A DNA stretch of 64,000 bases from Paenibacillaceae bacterium (GTDB taxonomy: Bacteria; Bacillota; Bacilli; Paenibacillales; NBRC-103111). The position numbers were made by a program, and so were the translations under genes. The stretch spans positions 1 to 64,000 of the forward strand of contig JAQSYI010000029.1 in assembly GCA_029256185.1 (NCBI GenBank), read 5' to 3'. Positions 44,667 through 54,200 of the stretch are shown here, in pieces; position 1 is the first letter of the stretch; each line of letters opens with the position of its first letter. The notes beneath the pieces were generated by a model. That model did not search any database, was not told the DNA's origin, and saw only the letters and a program-made list of their open reading frames with translations.

Positions 44667-44806
44667 GCCAGAGGCGTAACAGCTAGCATTCTGATAGCTG
44701 TTACGCCTCTGGCTCTCCTCTTACCCGCCAACAGCTAGCATTCTGCTGTTACTCCTTTGGCGCTCCTCTTACCCGCCAACAGCTAGCATTTTGACAGCTG
44801 TTGGCG
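44667..44806. repeat. Array of three hairpins with a conserved loop
   Basis: Hairpin 1 has a perfect 18-bp stem (44667-44684 with 44696-44713). Hairpin 3 has an 11-bp stem CGCCAACAGCT (44774-44784 with 44796-44806). Hairpin 2 (about 44727-44762) is imperfect. All share the loop region AGCATTYTG and are joined by the repeated linker CTCCTCTTACC. No T-runs follow, so they are not ordinary terminators. Part of the gene-free gap 44575-45229. Confidence 0.8.
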
Positions 44807-44873
44807 TCACTTATAGTTAATCGACAGTCTCAGTCCTCCTATTCTTTTTAACAGGAGGGTTTTCCGGTGTTTT

Positions 44874-44969
44874 CTTGGTCTCTTGGTCTCTTGGTCTCTT
44901 GGTCTCTTGGTCTCTTGGTCTCTTGGTCTCCTGGTTTCCTGGTTTCCTGGTCTCCTGGTCTCTTGGTTT
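44874..44969. repeat. 8-bp tandem repeat, 12 units
   Basis: Seven perfect CTTGGTCT units (44874-44929) and five variants fitting CYTGGTYT (44930-44969) fill exactly 96 bp. Pure short-unit tandem DNA of this kind is prone to slipped-strand length change. Translating the minus strand gives a repetitive RPRDQETK peptide, which I do not consider a gene. Confidence 0.92.
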
Positions 44970-45068
44970 CGGCGGTTTATCTTGTGTATTGAATGATTGG
45001 GCCGTGCAGATTTATCTGCTGCCGTAGTTTTTTTCGCACAGCCAAGAGGTTTCAGCGGGCCGGGTTCC

Positions 45069-45117
45069 CTCCCAACCAGCAGAGGCATACCGGCGGCATG
45101 CCTCTGCTGGTTGGGAG
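45069..45117. other. Long perfect hairpin, 20-bp stem
   Basis: Arms at 45069-45088 and 45098-45117 pair perfectly (the left arm begins CTCCCAACCAGCAGAGG) around a 9-base loop. It lies 112 bp beyond the stop of the minus-strand AraC gene. No T-run on either side. It could stabilise the 3' end of the mRNA or be a remnant of an inverted-repeat element. Confidence 0.75.
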
Positions 45118-45229
45118 CATGCCGTAATCTCCCGGCTCGAACAGTTCCAGGTATACATAGTGATCCTTATGGATTCACCTCAACTGTCCCCTTCCTTCAT
45201 AAAATGTACATCGTCATCTCTCAACCGGT

Positions 45230-47422
45230 TCAATCCCCCGCCTGGATTTGGCGGCTTATCTGCTGGCGGTAATCGTTAGGCAGCATTCCGGAGTAACGAA
45301 CGAACAGCCGCGAGAGAATCTCGGTATTGCAGCCCACCTGCTCCGCCACATCCTTGATCCGCTTATCCGGGTCTTCCTGGATAATGCGGCAGGCTTGACT
45401 GTACCGGTATTCGCTTAAGTAATCCTTGAAATTGCGCCCGGTGGAATTCTTGAACAGCGTGGATACATAGTTCCGCGACAGATTCAGGTGGTCGGCCAGG
45501 TCGAATAAGGTAATCTCTTCTTTATAGGACGCCTGCACATAAGCGAGCATCTTCTCGGCCAAGCCGTTATTGGATTTTTCCTGCTCACTGGCAAACCAGG
45601 CGGCAAGCGCCGCGAATACTTCTCCCCCTTGCTGCTGCAGTTCCCGGTAAGTGCGGCAGGTGCGAAATTGATGGTCCATGGCCTTCCCCCCCTGCAGCAG
45701 CATGGAAGATTCGATTTGGGAGCCGTCCATAATCCGGTTGACCGTGGTGCCGAGCATCAAGCCAAGCTGGGCCAGGCTGGCGTTTCTCTCGGTCATATTG
45801 ATCTTGATGATCTCCTCCAGAGCGGACTGCCAGACAGAGGTTTTGCAATGAATAATGGCGTTGATCAACGTTTGCTCTACCTGCAGCGGGTAATAGACCG
45901 TCTCCTTCCAGGCCGCTTTCATTTCCTCCGTTTTGATTACCTTGGCATGGGAGGCCAGATAATCCCGCGTATCCGCTATATGAAGCGCTTGCCGGTAGGA
46001 CAGATGGATGGAGCCTAACTCTTCACAGGCGGGCCCGATAATGGCCCGGATATCCAGTCCGTACTCCGGTTCCACACTGATCAGGGTATTCCTCAGTTTC
46101 TCTGTAATGAAATCCGCTTGCTCCACCTGTACAATAATCACTTGCGTTTCAAAATTGATATCAATAACCCGAAAAAAATCCCCCGATGAAAGCACCTTCT
46201 CCATGCTGTTCATAAACCGCTGCTTGACCTCATAGGTCATCCCATGGGAGAAGCCTCCGGAAAATTGGGTCGTCTCCGTGTATTTCAAGACGATGGCCGC
46301 AAACGGTCCCTTCACTTGAAGCTGGGGAAGCTCGCTGAGCCTGGCGGCAATTTGCTCGGAAGGAATCATCCCGATCAGCAAATCATGAAGAAACGTATTT
46401 TCCATCGATGCCTTGTATTTCTCCAGCGACTGGGATATGCTCTCCATATCCGTGTGGAGGGAAACAATGGTATTGCTGATATGGGCAAACTCATCTCCTG
46501 CAGTAAAATCATCTCCGGCCGTATGCAGCACGCCCTTGATGGGACGGTACATCTTTTTGGTAATCACAAGCATAAGTCCAATACTTGCCGCCATAGCCAG
46601 CAGACCGCTGCCAATAATCATCAATAACGCGGGGGTGACGATTTTCTGCGGCTGCGCAATATACAAGTAGCGAAAATTGGCAACCGAAGAATCACTATAA
46701 TGAATGTTCAATCGGGATCTGTCCGCCTCGCCCTTCAGAACAGCATTCAGCGTCCCGTTGTCCAGACTGCCGGCGGAAGCGACCAGCTCATCCTTATAAA
46801 GCAAAGCCAGCGTATTGGATGAAAGCGCATCCAAATGAAAAAGCTGTTCAGGGTAAAAGGCGGTAAAGATATAGAGCGGCTGGGGGATACCCAACCATTC
46901 GCAGCGGGCAATCACATACATGTCATTATCCGTGTCATCCTTGACCTTAAGTATTTGCATACGCTCGCTTCTATTTTCATTAAATGAGTCAATGACATGC
47001 TCCAGCATCCCGTCGCTGATGTGAAATACGCTTTGAAAAAAATCAATATTGCCGGTGCTGTTATTCATGATTACATAATCATCATCATATTTTGTCATGG
47101 CGATGGCGTATTTCTTGGCGGAGCTGATCCCATACATCGTGGTAACAAACGAAGCGTATTTCACCTTCTCATAATTGGTCAGGCTTCCTCCAAGATACTT
47201 TCGCGTGTACTCGGATAGGTTGATCATTAAGGTGGTTTCCTCCGGAGCTTGCAGCCGGTTATCCGTAAACTCGCTTAATTGCCTGGCGGTTTTCTCCAGA
47301 TCGGACGCAAACTCCCTCTTGGAAGGAATCCAATAGAAGCCGAGGAACACAACCTCAATTAAGATGGTATACGTTACGGCAATACCCACCAGCATCCAAA
47401 ACATCTTTCGATAATACCTCAT
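45230..47422 (-). CDS. Membrane-anchored AraC-type regulator (YesS-like) of module C
   Basis: A 730-residue one-component regulator built like the one of module B: membrane helix at about 9-30, extracellular sensor (about 35-260), second helix (about 265-290), cytoplasmic linker with a GGDEF-like-position region of no clear motif, and a C-terminal AraC domain (about 630-725) with LADHLNLSRNYVSTLFKNST and KDVAEQVGCNTEILSRLF. The start is ATG 47422; upstream GGGGAGCC is a weak site. It is divergent from the module C transporter operon and should activate it when it senses an extracellular saccharide. Confidence 0.9.
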   Translation of the reverse strand: MRYYRKMFWMLVGIAVTYTILIEVVFLGFYWIPSKREFASDLEKTARQLSEFTDNRLQAPEETTLMINLSEYTRKYLGGSLTNYEKVKYASFVTTMYGISSAKKYAIAMTKYDDDYVIMNNSTGNIDFFQSVFHISDGMLEHVIDSFNENRSERMQILKVKDDTDNDMYVIARCEWLGIPQPLYIFTAFYPEQLFHLDALSSNTLALLYKDELVASAGSLDNGTLNAVLKGEADRSRLNIHYSDSSVANFRYLYIAQPQKIVTPALLMIIGSGLLAMAASIGLMLVITKKMYRPIKGVLHTAGDDFTAGDEFAHISNTIVSLHTDMESISQSLEKYKASMENTFLHDLLIGMIPSEQIAARLSELPQLQVKGPFAAIVLKYTETTQFSGGFSHGMTYEVKQRFMNSMEKVLSSGDFFRVIDINFETQVIIVQVEQADFITEKLRNTLISVEPEYGLDIRAIIGPACEELGSIHLSYRQALHIADTRDYLASHAKVIKTEEMKAAWKETVYYPLQVEQTLINAIIHCKTSVWQSALEEIIKINMTERNASLAQLGLMLGTTVNRIMDGSQIESSMLLQGGKAMDHQFRTCRTYRELQQQGGEVFAALAAWFASEQEKSNNGLAEKMLAYVQASYKEEITLFDLADHLNLSRNYVSTLFKNSTGRNFKDYLSEYRYSQACRIIQEDPDKRIKDVAEQVGCNTEILSRLFVRYSGMLPNDYRQQISRQIQAGD

Positions 47423-47677
47423 AACGGCTCCCCATTTCTCAGATCTCTGTCTGATTATTATCTCACATTGCCAAAGCTATTCCTGCCCGTAAAAGTTCCA
47501 CTGGCTGCAATCGGAAAAAATTAAGGTTAAATTCGGAAAAAATCCCGGGTATTCATCAAAAGAAAGGGTTTTCATTTTAAGGTGATAATGTTACATTTCA
47601 AGCGAAAGGTTCAACCGGTGAACCGCAAATGAGACCTGAATCGGTCGCGAACGCTTCAGGATGGGGAGGGAGAGGCT
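47423..47677. promoter_or_regulatory. Divergent promoter region of regulator and ABC module C
   Basis: AT-rich 255-bp gap. The string TCGGAAAAAAT occurs twice (about 47511-47521 and 47534-47544), a possible direct-repeat operator. A GATAAT -10-like box lies near 47584 without a clear -35, consistent with activation by the divergent AraC protein. Confidence 0.35.
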
Positions 47678-48631
47678 TTGAAGTCTGCATTAATGGATAG
47701 AGCAATCAATAAGCCGCAGATCCGCTCGGCTGGTCAACTGACCGCTTTGAAACGGGACAAATATTTGTATTTGATGCTGATTCCGTTTCTTGTTTACTAC
47801 CTGATGTTTTATTATCTGCCCTTTGGCGGTTTGCGGATGGCCTTTATGGACTTCAAGCCGTTTCTTGGGATGTCGGGAAGCCCCTGGGTAGGTTTTGATA
47901 ACTTCATCGAATTTTTTAGCGGTCCTTATTTCTGGAGAATCATGCGCAATACGGTGATGATCAGCGTCTACAATCTTCTGTTTGCCTTTCCGATTCCGAT
48001 TATCCTGGCCATTCTGTTTAATGAAGTCAGGAACAAAGCCTTCCGCACCGCAGCCCAGTCGATTTCCTATATGCCCCACTTTATATCGACTGTGGTCATA
48101 GCCGGGCTTGTCGTCAATTTCCTGTCTCCGTCTTCCGGAATTATTAATGTGATTCTGGAAAAGCTGGGCTTCGACAGCATCTACTTCCTGACCAAGCCGG
48201 AGTTCTTCCGGCCCATCTACATCATTCAGGGCATCTGGTCCGGCGCAGGCTTCTCTTCTATTATCTACTATTCATCGCTGATGTCCATCGATTCCGCGCA
48301 ATATGAAGCGGCTACAATCGACGGGGCAGGCCGTTTCAAGCAGATCCTGCATGTTACCCTGCCGGGACTGCTCCCCACCATCGGCATCATGCTGCTGCTC
48401 AGCATCGGCAACATCCTGAATGTGGGGTACGAAATGATTATTCTGCTGTATCAGCCCATCACCTATGAGACGGCTGATGTGATCGGAAGCTATGTCTACC
48501 GCCTGGGCATGGAAAACGCTTCTTATTCCATGTCAACCGCAGTCGGCCTGTTTAATGGCCTGATCTCCCTGATTCTGGTGATGACGGCAAACCGGATTTC
48601 TAAAAAAATCAGCGATGTATCCATCATGTAA
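47678..48631 (+). CDS. Carbohydrate ABC transporter permease, LplB type (module C)
   Basis: A 317-residue permease. It begins at TTG 47678, seven bases after GGGGAGGG; ATG 47693 is possible but has a poorer site. Six helices, EAA loop YEAATIDGAGRFKQILHVTLP, and opening motif YYLPFGGLRMAFMDFKPF of the LplB branch. It works with the YtcP partner 12 bp downstream and the lipoprotein that follows. Confidence 0.92.
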   Translation: MKSALMDRAINKPQIRSAGQLTALKRDKYLYLMLIPFLVYYLMFYYLPFGGLRMAFMDFKPFLGMSGSPWVGFDNFIEFFSGPYFWRIMRNTVMISVYNLLFAFPIPIILAILFNEVRNKAFRTAAQSISYMPHFISTVVIAGLVVNFLSPSSGIINVILEKLGFDSIYFLTKPEFFRPIYIIQGIWSGAGFSSIIYYSSLMSIDSAQYEAATIDGAGRFKQILHVTLPGLLPTIGIMLLLSIGNILNVGYEMIILLYQPITYETADVIGSYVYRLGMENASYSMSTAVGLFNGLISLILVMTANRISKKISDVSIM

Positions 48632-48643
48632 GGAGGGAGCAAG

Positions 48644-49513
48644 TTGAGCCGAACGACGGGCGAAAAAATATTTGAGGTTTTCAATATTGCCTTCATGCTG
48701 CTGTTGATTATCGTAACTTTATATCCCTTGTACTACGTGGTGATCGCCGCTTTTTCCGATCCGGTGGCGGTAACCACAGGCGCGGTCACCCTATATCCTG
48801 TGGGTCTGGCGCTGGATTCCTTCAATAAGGTCATCCATACGGAGAATATCTGGACGGCTTACGGCAACACCGTATTCTATTCTGTAATCGGCACAGCTCT
48901 CAGCATGGTGCTTACGGTTCTGGGAGCCTACCCCCTCTCCAAGCGAAGGTTGAATGGAAGAAAGTGGATCACCTTCTTTGTGCTGGTTACCCTGTGGTTT
49001 AACGCCGGCATGATGCCGACGTACCAGAACTTTCAGGATCTGCATCTGCTGGACAGCCGTCTGGGCATCCTGCTGAGCTTTGCGATCAACACGTTCAACG
49101 TGGTGTTAATGCGGACCTTCTTTGAGAATGTGCCCGACTCCATGGAGGAATCCGCCAAGATGGACGGAGCCAATGACTGGAAGATTCTCACCAGAATTTA
49201 CCTCCCCCTCTCTGTGCCGGCTCTGGCTACCATCACCATGTATTACTTTGTGGGACGTTGGAATGCCTTCTTCTGGTCCATGCTGCTGCTGAAGGATCAG
49301 AGCAAGGTTCCCTTGCAGGTGCTGCTGAAGAAGCTGATTGTAGAGGTTTCGTACAACGTGAACGAAGCAGTGGATCTAAGCGCCAGCGTCATGACGGAGC
49401 AAACGATTGTATACGCTACCATTGTGATCGCCGTTATTCCTATGCTGGTGATGTATCCGTTTATTCAGCGTTTTTTTGTAAAGGGCATTATGGTTGGCGC
49501 CATTAAGGGATAG
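48644..49513 (+). CDS. Carbohydrate ABC transporter permease, YtcP type (module C)
   Basis: A 289-residue permease starting at TTG 48644 after AAGGAGGGA. Six helices, EAA loop MEESAKMDGANDWKILTRIY (Ser in place of the second Ala, a mild deviation), and tail RFFVKGIMVGAIKG. It forms the channel with the LplB-type protein; the ATPase is encoded elsewhere. Confidence 0.92.
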   Translation: MSRTTGEKIFEVFNIAFMLLLIIVTLYPLYYVVIAAFSDPVAVTTGAVTLYPVGLALDSFNKVIHTENIWTAYGNTVFYSVIGTALSMVLTVLGAYPLSKRRLNGRKWITFFVLVTLWFNAGMMPTYQNFQDLHLLDSRLGILLSFAINTFNVVLMRTFFENVPDSMEESAKMDGANDWKILTRIYLPLSVPALATITMYYFVGRWNAFFWSMLLLKDQSKVPLQVLLKKLIVEVSYNVNEAVDLSASVMTEQTIVYATIVIAVIPMLVMYPFIQRFFVKGIMVGAIKG

Positions 49514-49560
49514 ATTTTTCTAAGAGAAATGCAAGACCTTAATCCAAGGAGGGTTCATCA

Positions 49561-51180
49561 ATGACGAAGAAACATGCAGCATTTGTATTGGCCGCCGTAT
49601 GCGGCACCTCGCTGCTGGCAGGCTGCCAGAGCAATGAAAAGGAGAGCACGGCACCGGCTGCCTCCACTCCGCCGGCAACTGCCGCCGCAGCCCAGGAATA
49701 TAACGGGAAGGACATTCTGAAAATTTCGGAGAAGCCTGCCCAGATTACGTTGTTCTATCCTTTTGGCGGCAATGGGGCTCCCAAGGGAGATATGCCGGCC
49801 TGGAAGGAGGTCGAGAGGATTACCAATGTCAGCATGAAGAACGTGGCCAATGAGTCCATCTCCGACGAAAAGCAATCCTTCAATACCATGCTTGCTTCAG
49901 CCAATCTCCCGGATATCATTCAGGGCATGCGCACCACGATCAACCCGATCATCTCTCAGAAAGCGCTTGTTCCCCTTGATGATCTGATCGAGAAGCACGC
50001 CCCCAATATCAAGAAGTTTCTCGCGGATTATCCGGAGGCCCGCCGGTCAGGCTCAGGTCCGGACGGAAAAATCTATACGATTACCGGTACACTGGGCGGC
50101 AAGCCCGGCAACGCGGTTCCCTCTTCCGGCTTCTTCATCCGCCAGGACTGGCTGGAGAAGCTGGCCTTGAAGACTCCCACTACATTGGATGAATATGAGA
50201 AGGTGCTCTATGCTTTCCGGGAGAAGGACCCCAACGGAAACGGAAAACGGGACGAAATCCCTTATTTCTTCCGGGATAAGGGCATTCAACAGATCCTTCA
50301 GCTGTGGGATGCTTATCCGTCCTGGTATATCGGCAAGGATGACAAGGTGCATCACGGCAAGGCCGAGCCGGAATACCAGGCAGCGCTGAAGAAGCTTGCC
50401 CAATGGTACAAGGACGGCATTATCGATCCGGAAATATTCACCAGAGGCTCCCAAGCCCGGCAATTCCTGTTGGGCAACAATCTGGGCGGGGCTACAATCG
50501 ATTGGTTCGCTTCCACCTCCGCTGTTAATGACTCTGTCAAGGCCCAGGTACCGGGCATCCGCTTTGCTGCGATTGCTCCGCCTGCCGATATTAACGGCAA
50601 GGTGAAGTTTAATCAGAGCCGCGAACCGATCCATTCCTTCGCCTGGGGAATCTCCTCCTCTGCCAAGGACCCTGTTATGGCGGTCAAATATATGGACTTC
50701 TTCTTCAGCGAAACCGGAGAATGGCTCATGAACTATGGCATTGAGGGAACTCATTATACGAAGAAAAACAATGAGCCGGTCTTGCTTGATGCGGCCCTGA
50801 AATATCCCAGCGGTTATCCCAACTTCCTGAGAAGCATCGGCGCCGGTTATGAAATCGGCAGACGCGGCTCTCTGATCGGTGAAGTCAGCTCCATGAACGA
50901 GATCGGCAAGGCGGGATTTGAGTTATATGAGAAAAGCAACTGGCTGGCCAAACCTTTCCCGGTGTTAACCTTCACGGAAGCGGAGAAGAAAACCATCGAC
51001 AATGCCCTGGCCAACCTGACTCCTTATCTGGACGAATTTGAGCAAAAATGTCTGATGGGGGCACAGGATGTGGATGCCAGCTGGAAGAAGCATCAGGATG
51101 ATCTGCAGAATTTGAATTTGCATAAGGTACTGGAGGCGTATAACAGCGCTTATGAACGCTACAAAACTGAAATGAAATAA
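49561..51180 (+). CDS. Extracellular solute-binding lipoprotein, LplA type (module C)
   Basis: A 539-residue lipoprotein. Lipobox LAGC (cysteine about residue 21), then an Ala/Thr/Pro-rich tether. The binding fold has FFIRQDWLEKLALKTPTTLD (about 194-213) and a calcium-like DPNGNGKRDEIPYF loop (about 223-236). It starts at ATG 49561 after AAGGAGGG. Being followed within 82 bp by a heparinase-like lyase gene, it probably binds the unsaturated oligosaccharides that lyase releases. Confidence 0.93.
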   Translation: MTKKHAAFVLAAVCGTSLLAGCQSNEKESTAPAASTPPATAAAAQEYNGKDILKISEKPAQITLFYPFGGNGAPKGDMPAWKEVERITNVSMKNVANESISDEKQSFNTMLASANLPDIIQGMRTTINPIISQKALVPLDDLIEKHAPNIKKFLADYPEARRSGSGPDGKIYTITGTLGGKPGNAVPSSGFFIRQDWLEKLALKTPTTLDEYEKVLYAFREKDPNGNGKRDEIPYFFRDKGIQQILQLWDAYPSWYIGKDDKVHHGKAEPEYQAALKKLAQWYKDGIIDPEIFTRGSQARQFLLGNNLGGATIDWFASTSAVNDSVKAQVPGIRFAAIAPPADINGKVKFNQSREPIHSFAWGISSSAKDPVMAVKYMDFFFSETGEWLMNYGIEGTHYTKKNNEPVLLDAALKYPSGYPNFLRSIGAGYEIGRRGSLIGEVSSMNEIGKAGFELYEKSNWLAKPFPVLTFTEAEKKTIDNALANLTPYLDEFEQKCLMGAQDVDASWKKHQDDLQNLNLHKVLEAYNSAYERYKTEMK

Positions 51181-51261
51181 GCAGGGCATATAGAGAGAAG
51201 GCAGGATCAGGAGTTGGGGAGAACCGTACTGAGGCTTGAACTAAAAGGAGGATTCGATTAT

Positions 51262-54200
51262 ATGGTTAAGAGTATCAAACCGGTCATTTCCCTAATCCTG
51301 ATTGCAAGTATTCTTCTCGCCTGCTTCACCATGCCCCCAGTCGCGGCAGCCGCCGAGGAGACCGTCTACACGCTGCAAAACGGCGGGGTGGTGTTCGAGG
51401 CGGAGGATACGGCCAGCAGCGGCAAGATTAAAATCATCAACAATCCCAACGCTTCTGCCGGCAAATCCCTGGCTTTTCTCAAACCCCCTGCCCGGGTGGA
51501 CGATCCGGCGGCTTACGGAACCCCTGCCGCTTCCTACTCCTTTCAAGTGGATACGGCCGGAACCTATTATGTCTGGATCAGGACCCTGGCTCTCAATACG
51601 GGCACGGACAGCCTCTGGTCCAATCTTGACACCAATGCTTATGTGAGAGCGGATCTGACTGTCCATCCCACGGATTGGACCTGGGCCAAGATGAACTCCG
51701 CACAGCTCTCTCCGGGCATTCATACCTTGAATCTGGTGCCCCGGGAGGCGGGACAGGAGATGGACCGGATCATCATCACCAATAACGGTGCCTATACCCC
51801 GAGAGGTGTTGGCGACCTGGAGGATACTAACGCGCCTGGACCGGTCGTGTACCCCGCTCCTCCGGTATTGCCCCCTGCCGGGCATCCAAGAGTATACTTC
51901 ACGGCCGATGACATCCCGCGGATTCTCGCCAATGCCCAGAAGCCGCAGAATGCAAGCGCGTGGGCGAAGCATGAGAGCAATCTGCTGGAAACGGCTGTTG
52001 ATACCATCAATCCGCCGACGGGAAGCGCCACGGACAATTTCAGCGCGAGCGTGCTGAGTGTGATCGAAAGCCGCGCCTTTGATTATGCCATACGTGGAAA
52101 TGAGCCCATGGGCTTGAGAGCCGTGACCGCCATGCGCAGCTATATCGACACTGCCGTCGGCGGCGATTACAACAAGCTGGGCCAGACCGTCTTCACCATT
52201 GCGGCGGTGTATGACTGGTGCTATCCCCTACTGACCGCCCAGGATAAGACGGCATTCACCGCCGCTGTATTGAACTATGCCTACCGGATGGAGATCGGCT
52301 GGCTTCCCACCAAGCAGGGGGCGGTAACGGGCCATGGCATCGAATCGCAGCTGCAGCGGGACCTGCTCACTGCCGGCATCGCCATGTATGATGAGCGCCC
52401 GGATATTTATCTGAATGTGGCCGGACGCTTCTTCAAGGAATTCGTGCCTGCCAAGGAATTCTTGTACCGGGCGAATATGAATACCCAGGGCGACCACTAT
52501 ACCGCCTATCGGGCAAAATGGGAATTTCTCGCCACCTGGGTGATGGATGCCATCGGAGCGCCCATGGTTTATGGCCCGGATCAGCAAGCGGAGCTGTATT
52601 GGACCTTGTACGCCCGCAGGCCGGACGGACAGCTCCTCCGCGACGGTGACGGCAGCCGGAACAATGCCATGGCGGGAACCTATATTTCCGATTATTACCG
52701 TGCGATGCTCCTTGCTTCCAGCTACTATAGTGATCCCTACCTCAAGCAGGAGGGCGCAAGGGAGCTTCCCTATCTGAGGACGTTTTCTCCAAGCGGCAAC
52801 CAGTCCATGAACGCGGTAGAGTTCCTTATTTTCAATGACCCGGATCTGACGGGAAGGCCAACCAGCGAATTGCCCCTCACCCAATACTACCCCGAGCCCA
52901 AGGGCGGGATGATTGCGCGGACCGGATGGCAGGACGGCATTGACTCCCCGGCGGTTGTAGCCGAGATGAAGATCAATGAATACTGGACCGCCAACCACCA
53001 GCATCTGGACGCCGGCTCCTTCCAGATCTATTATAAGGGCGCATTGGCCACCGATACGGGGTATTATCAGGCTGGTCTGAGATCCGGCACAACCAACCCC
53101 AATAATGACGGCAATTCCGATTACGGGAGCCTGCATTTCTATAATTACTACCGGCGCACCATTGCCCATAATGCCATGCTGATCTATGATCCCGGCGAGC
53201 CTTCCGCCAACTTTGCCGGACGCGCCAACGATGGAGGTCAAAGGTTTCCCAACAGCGCCAAGGAAGTCAATCTGATCACGGATCTGCTGGACCCGGCCAA
53301 GGGCTACCAAACGGGAGCCGTGCTGGGACATGAGTTCGGCGAGGACCCGCTGGAGCCCAATTATACCTATCTGAAGGGCGACTTGACGAAGGCCTATTCG
53401 GATAAAATCACGGGGTATGAACGAAGCTTCATGTTCCTGAATCTGAAGGATCAGGAACATCCCGCCGCCATGCTGGTGTTCGACAGAGTCGCGGCCTCCA
53501 ATGAAAATTTCAAGAAATCGTGGCTGCTCCACGGCTTGCAGGAGCCCATCATCAACGGAAGCCAGACCGTATTCAAGGATACACGCAGCGGGTATAACGG
53601 CAAGCTGACCGTGGATACGCTGCTGCCCAAGGCGGATAATCTGGCGATCACGCCGGTAGGCGGTCCGGACCAGGAATTCTGGGTGCAGGATACCAATTAC
53701 TTCGCCATTCCTGTTTCAGGCGGGAATAATGAGGGCGGAGGCTGGAGAATCGAGGTATCACCTCTCGCTGCCAATGAAACGGATTATTTCCTGAACGTCC
53801 TGCAGGTAGGCGACGCCAATCCCGACATGCCGCCCCTGCCGGTCACAGCGATTGAAACCGCTCAAGTCGCGGGCGCTCAAATTGCCGACCGGGTGGTGAT
53901 TTTCGGCAAGGAAAAGACACGTACCCGCGCCGATGTCCAATTCAGCTTTGCCGGTGACGGCGAATATGAAATTACCGTAGCGGATCTGGAGAAGGGCACC
54001 TGGCAGGTGGCCAAAGACGGGGCTCCGCTGACCCAAGCCAGCGCGACTGATGAAGGCGGCGTTATTGTGTTCAGAGGAACCGCCGGCAGCTATACGCTGA
54101 CCTACATGAATGACCAAGTCAACCGTCCTGTGATCGAAATCCCCGAGCTGCAGCATGAAGGGATTGCCATTCGGGTGAACAACCGCCTCCTATATACCGG

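Noticed and set aside
44874..44969. CRISPR array
   Set aside because: The units are 8 bp with no spacers, and no cas gene is near.
44807..45088. 93-residue frame with RPRDQETK repeats
   Set aside because: It is a translation of the 8-bp tandem DNA repeat and starts inside a hairpin; no ribosome site.
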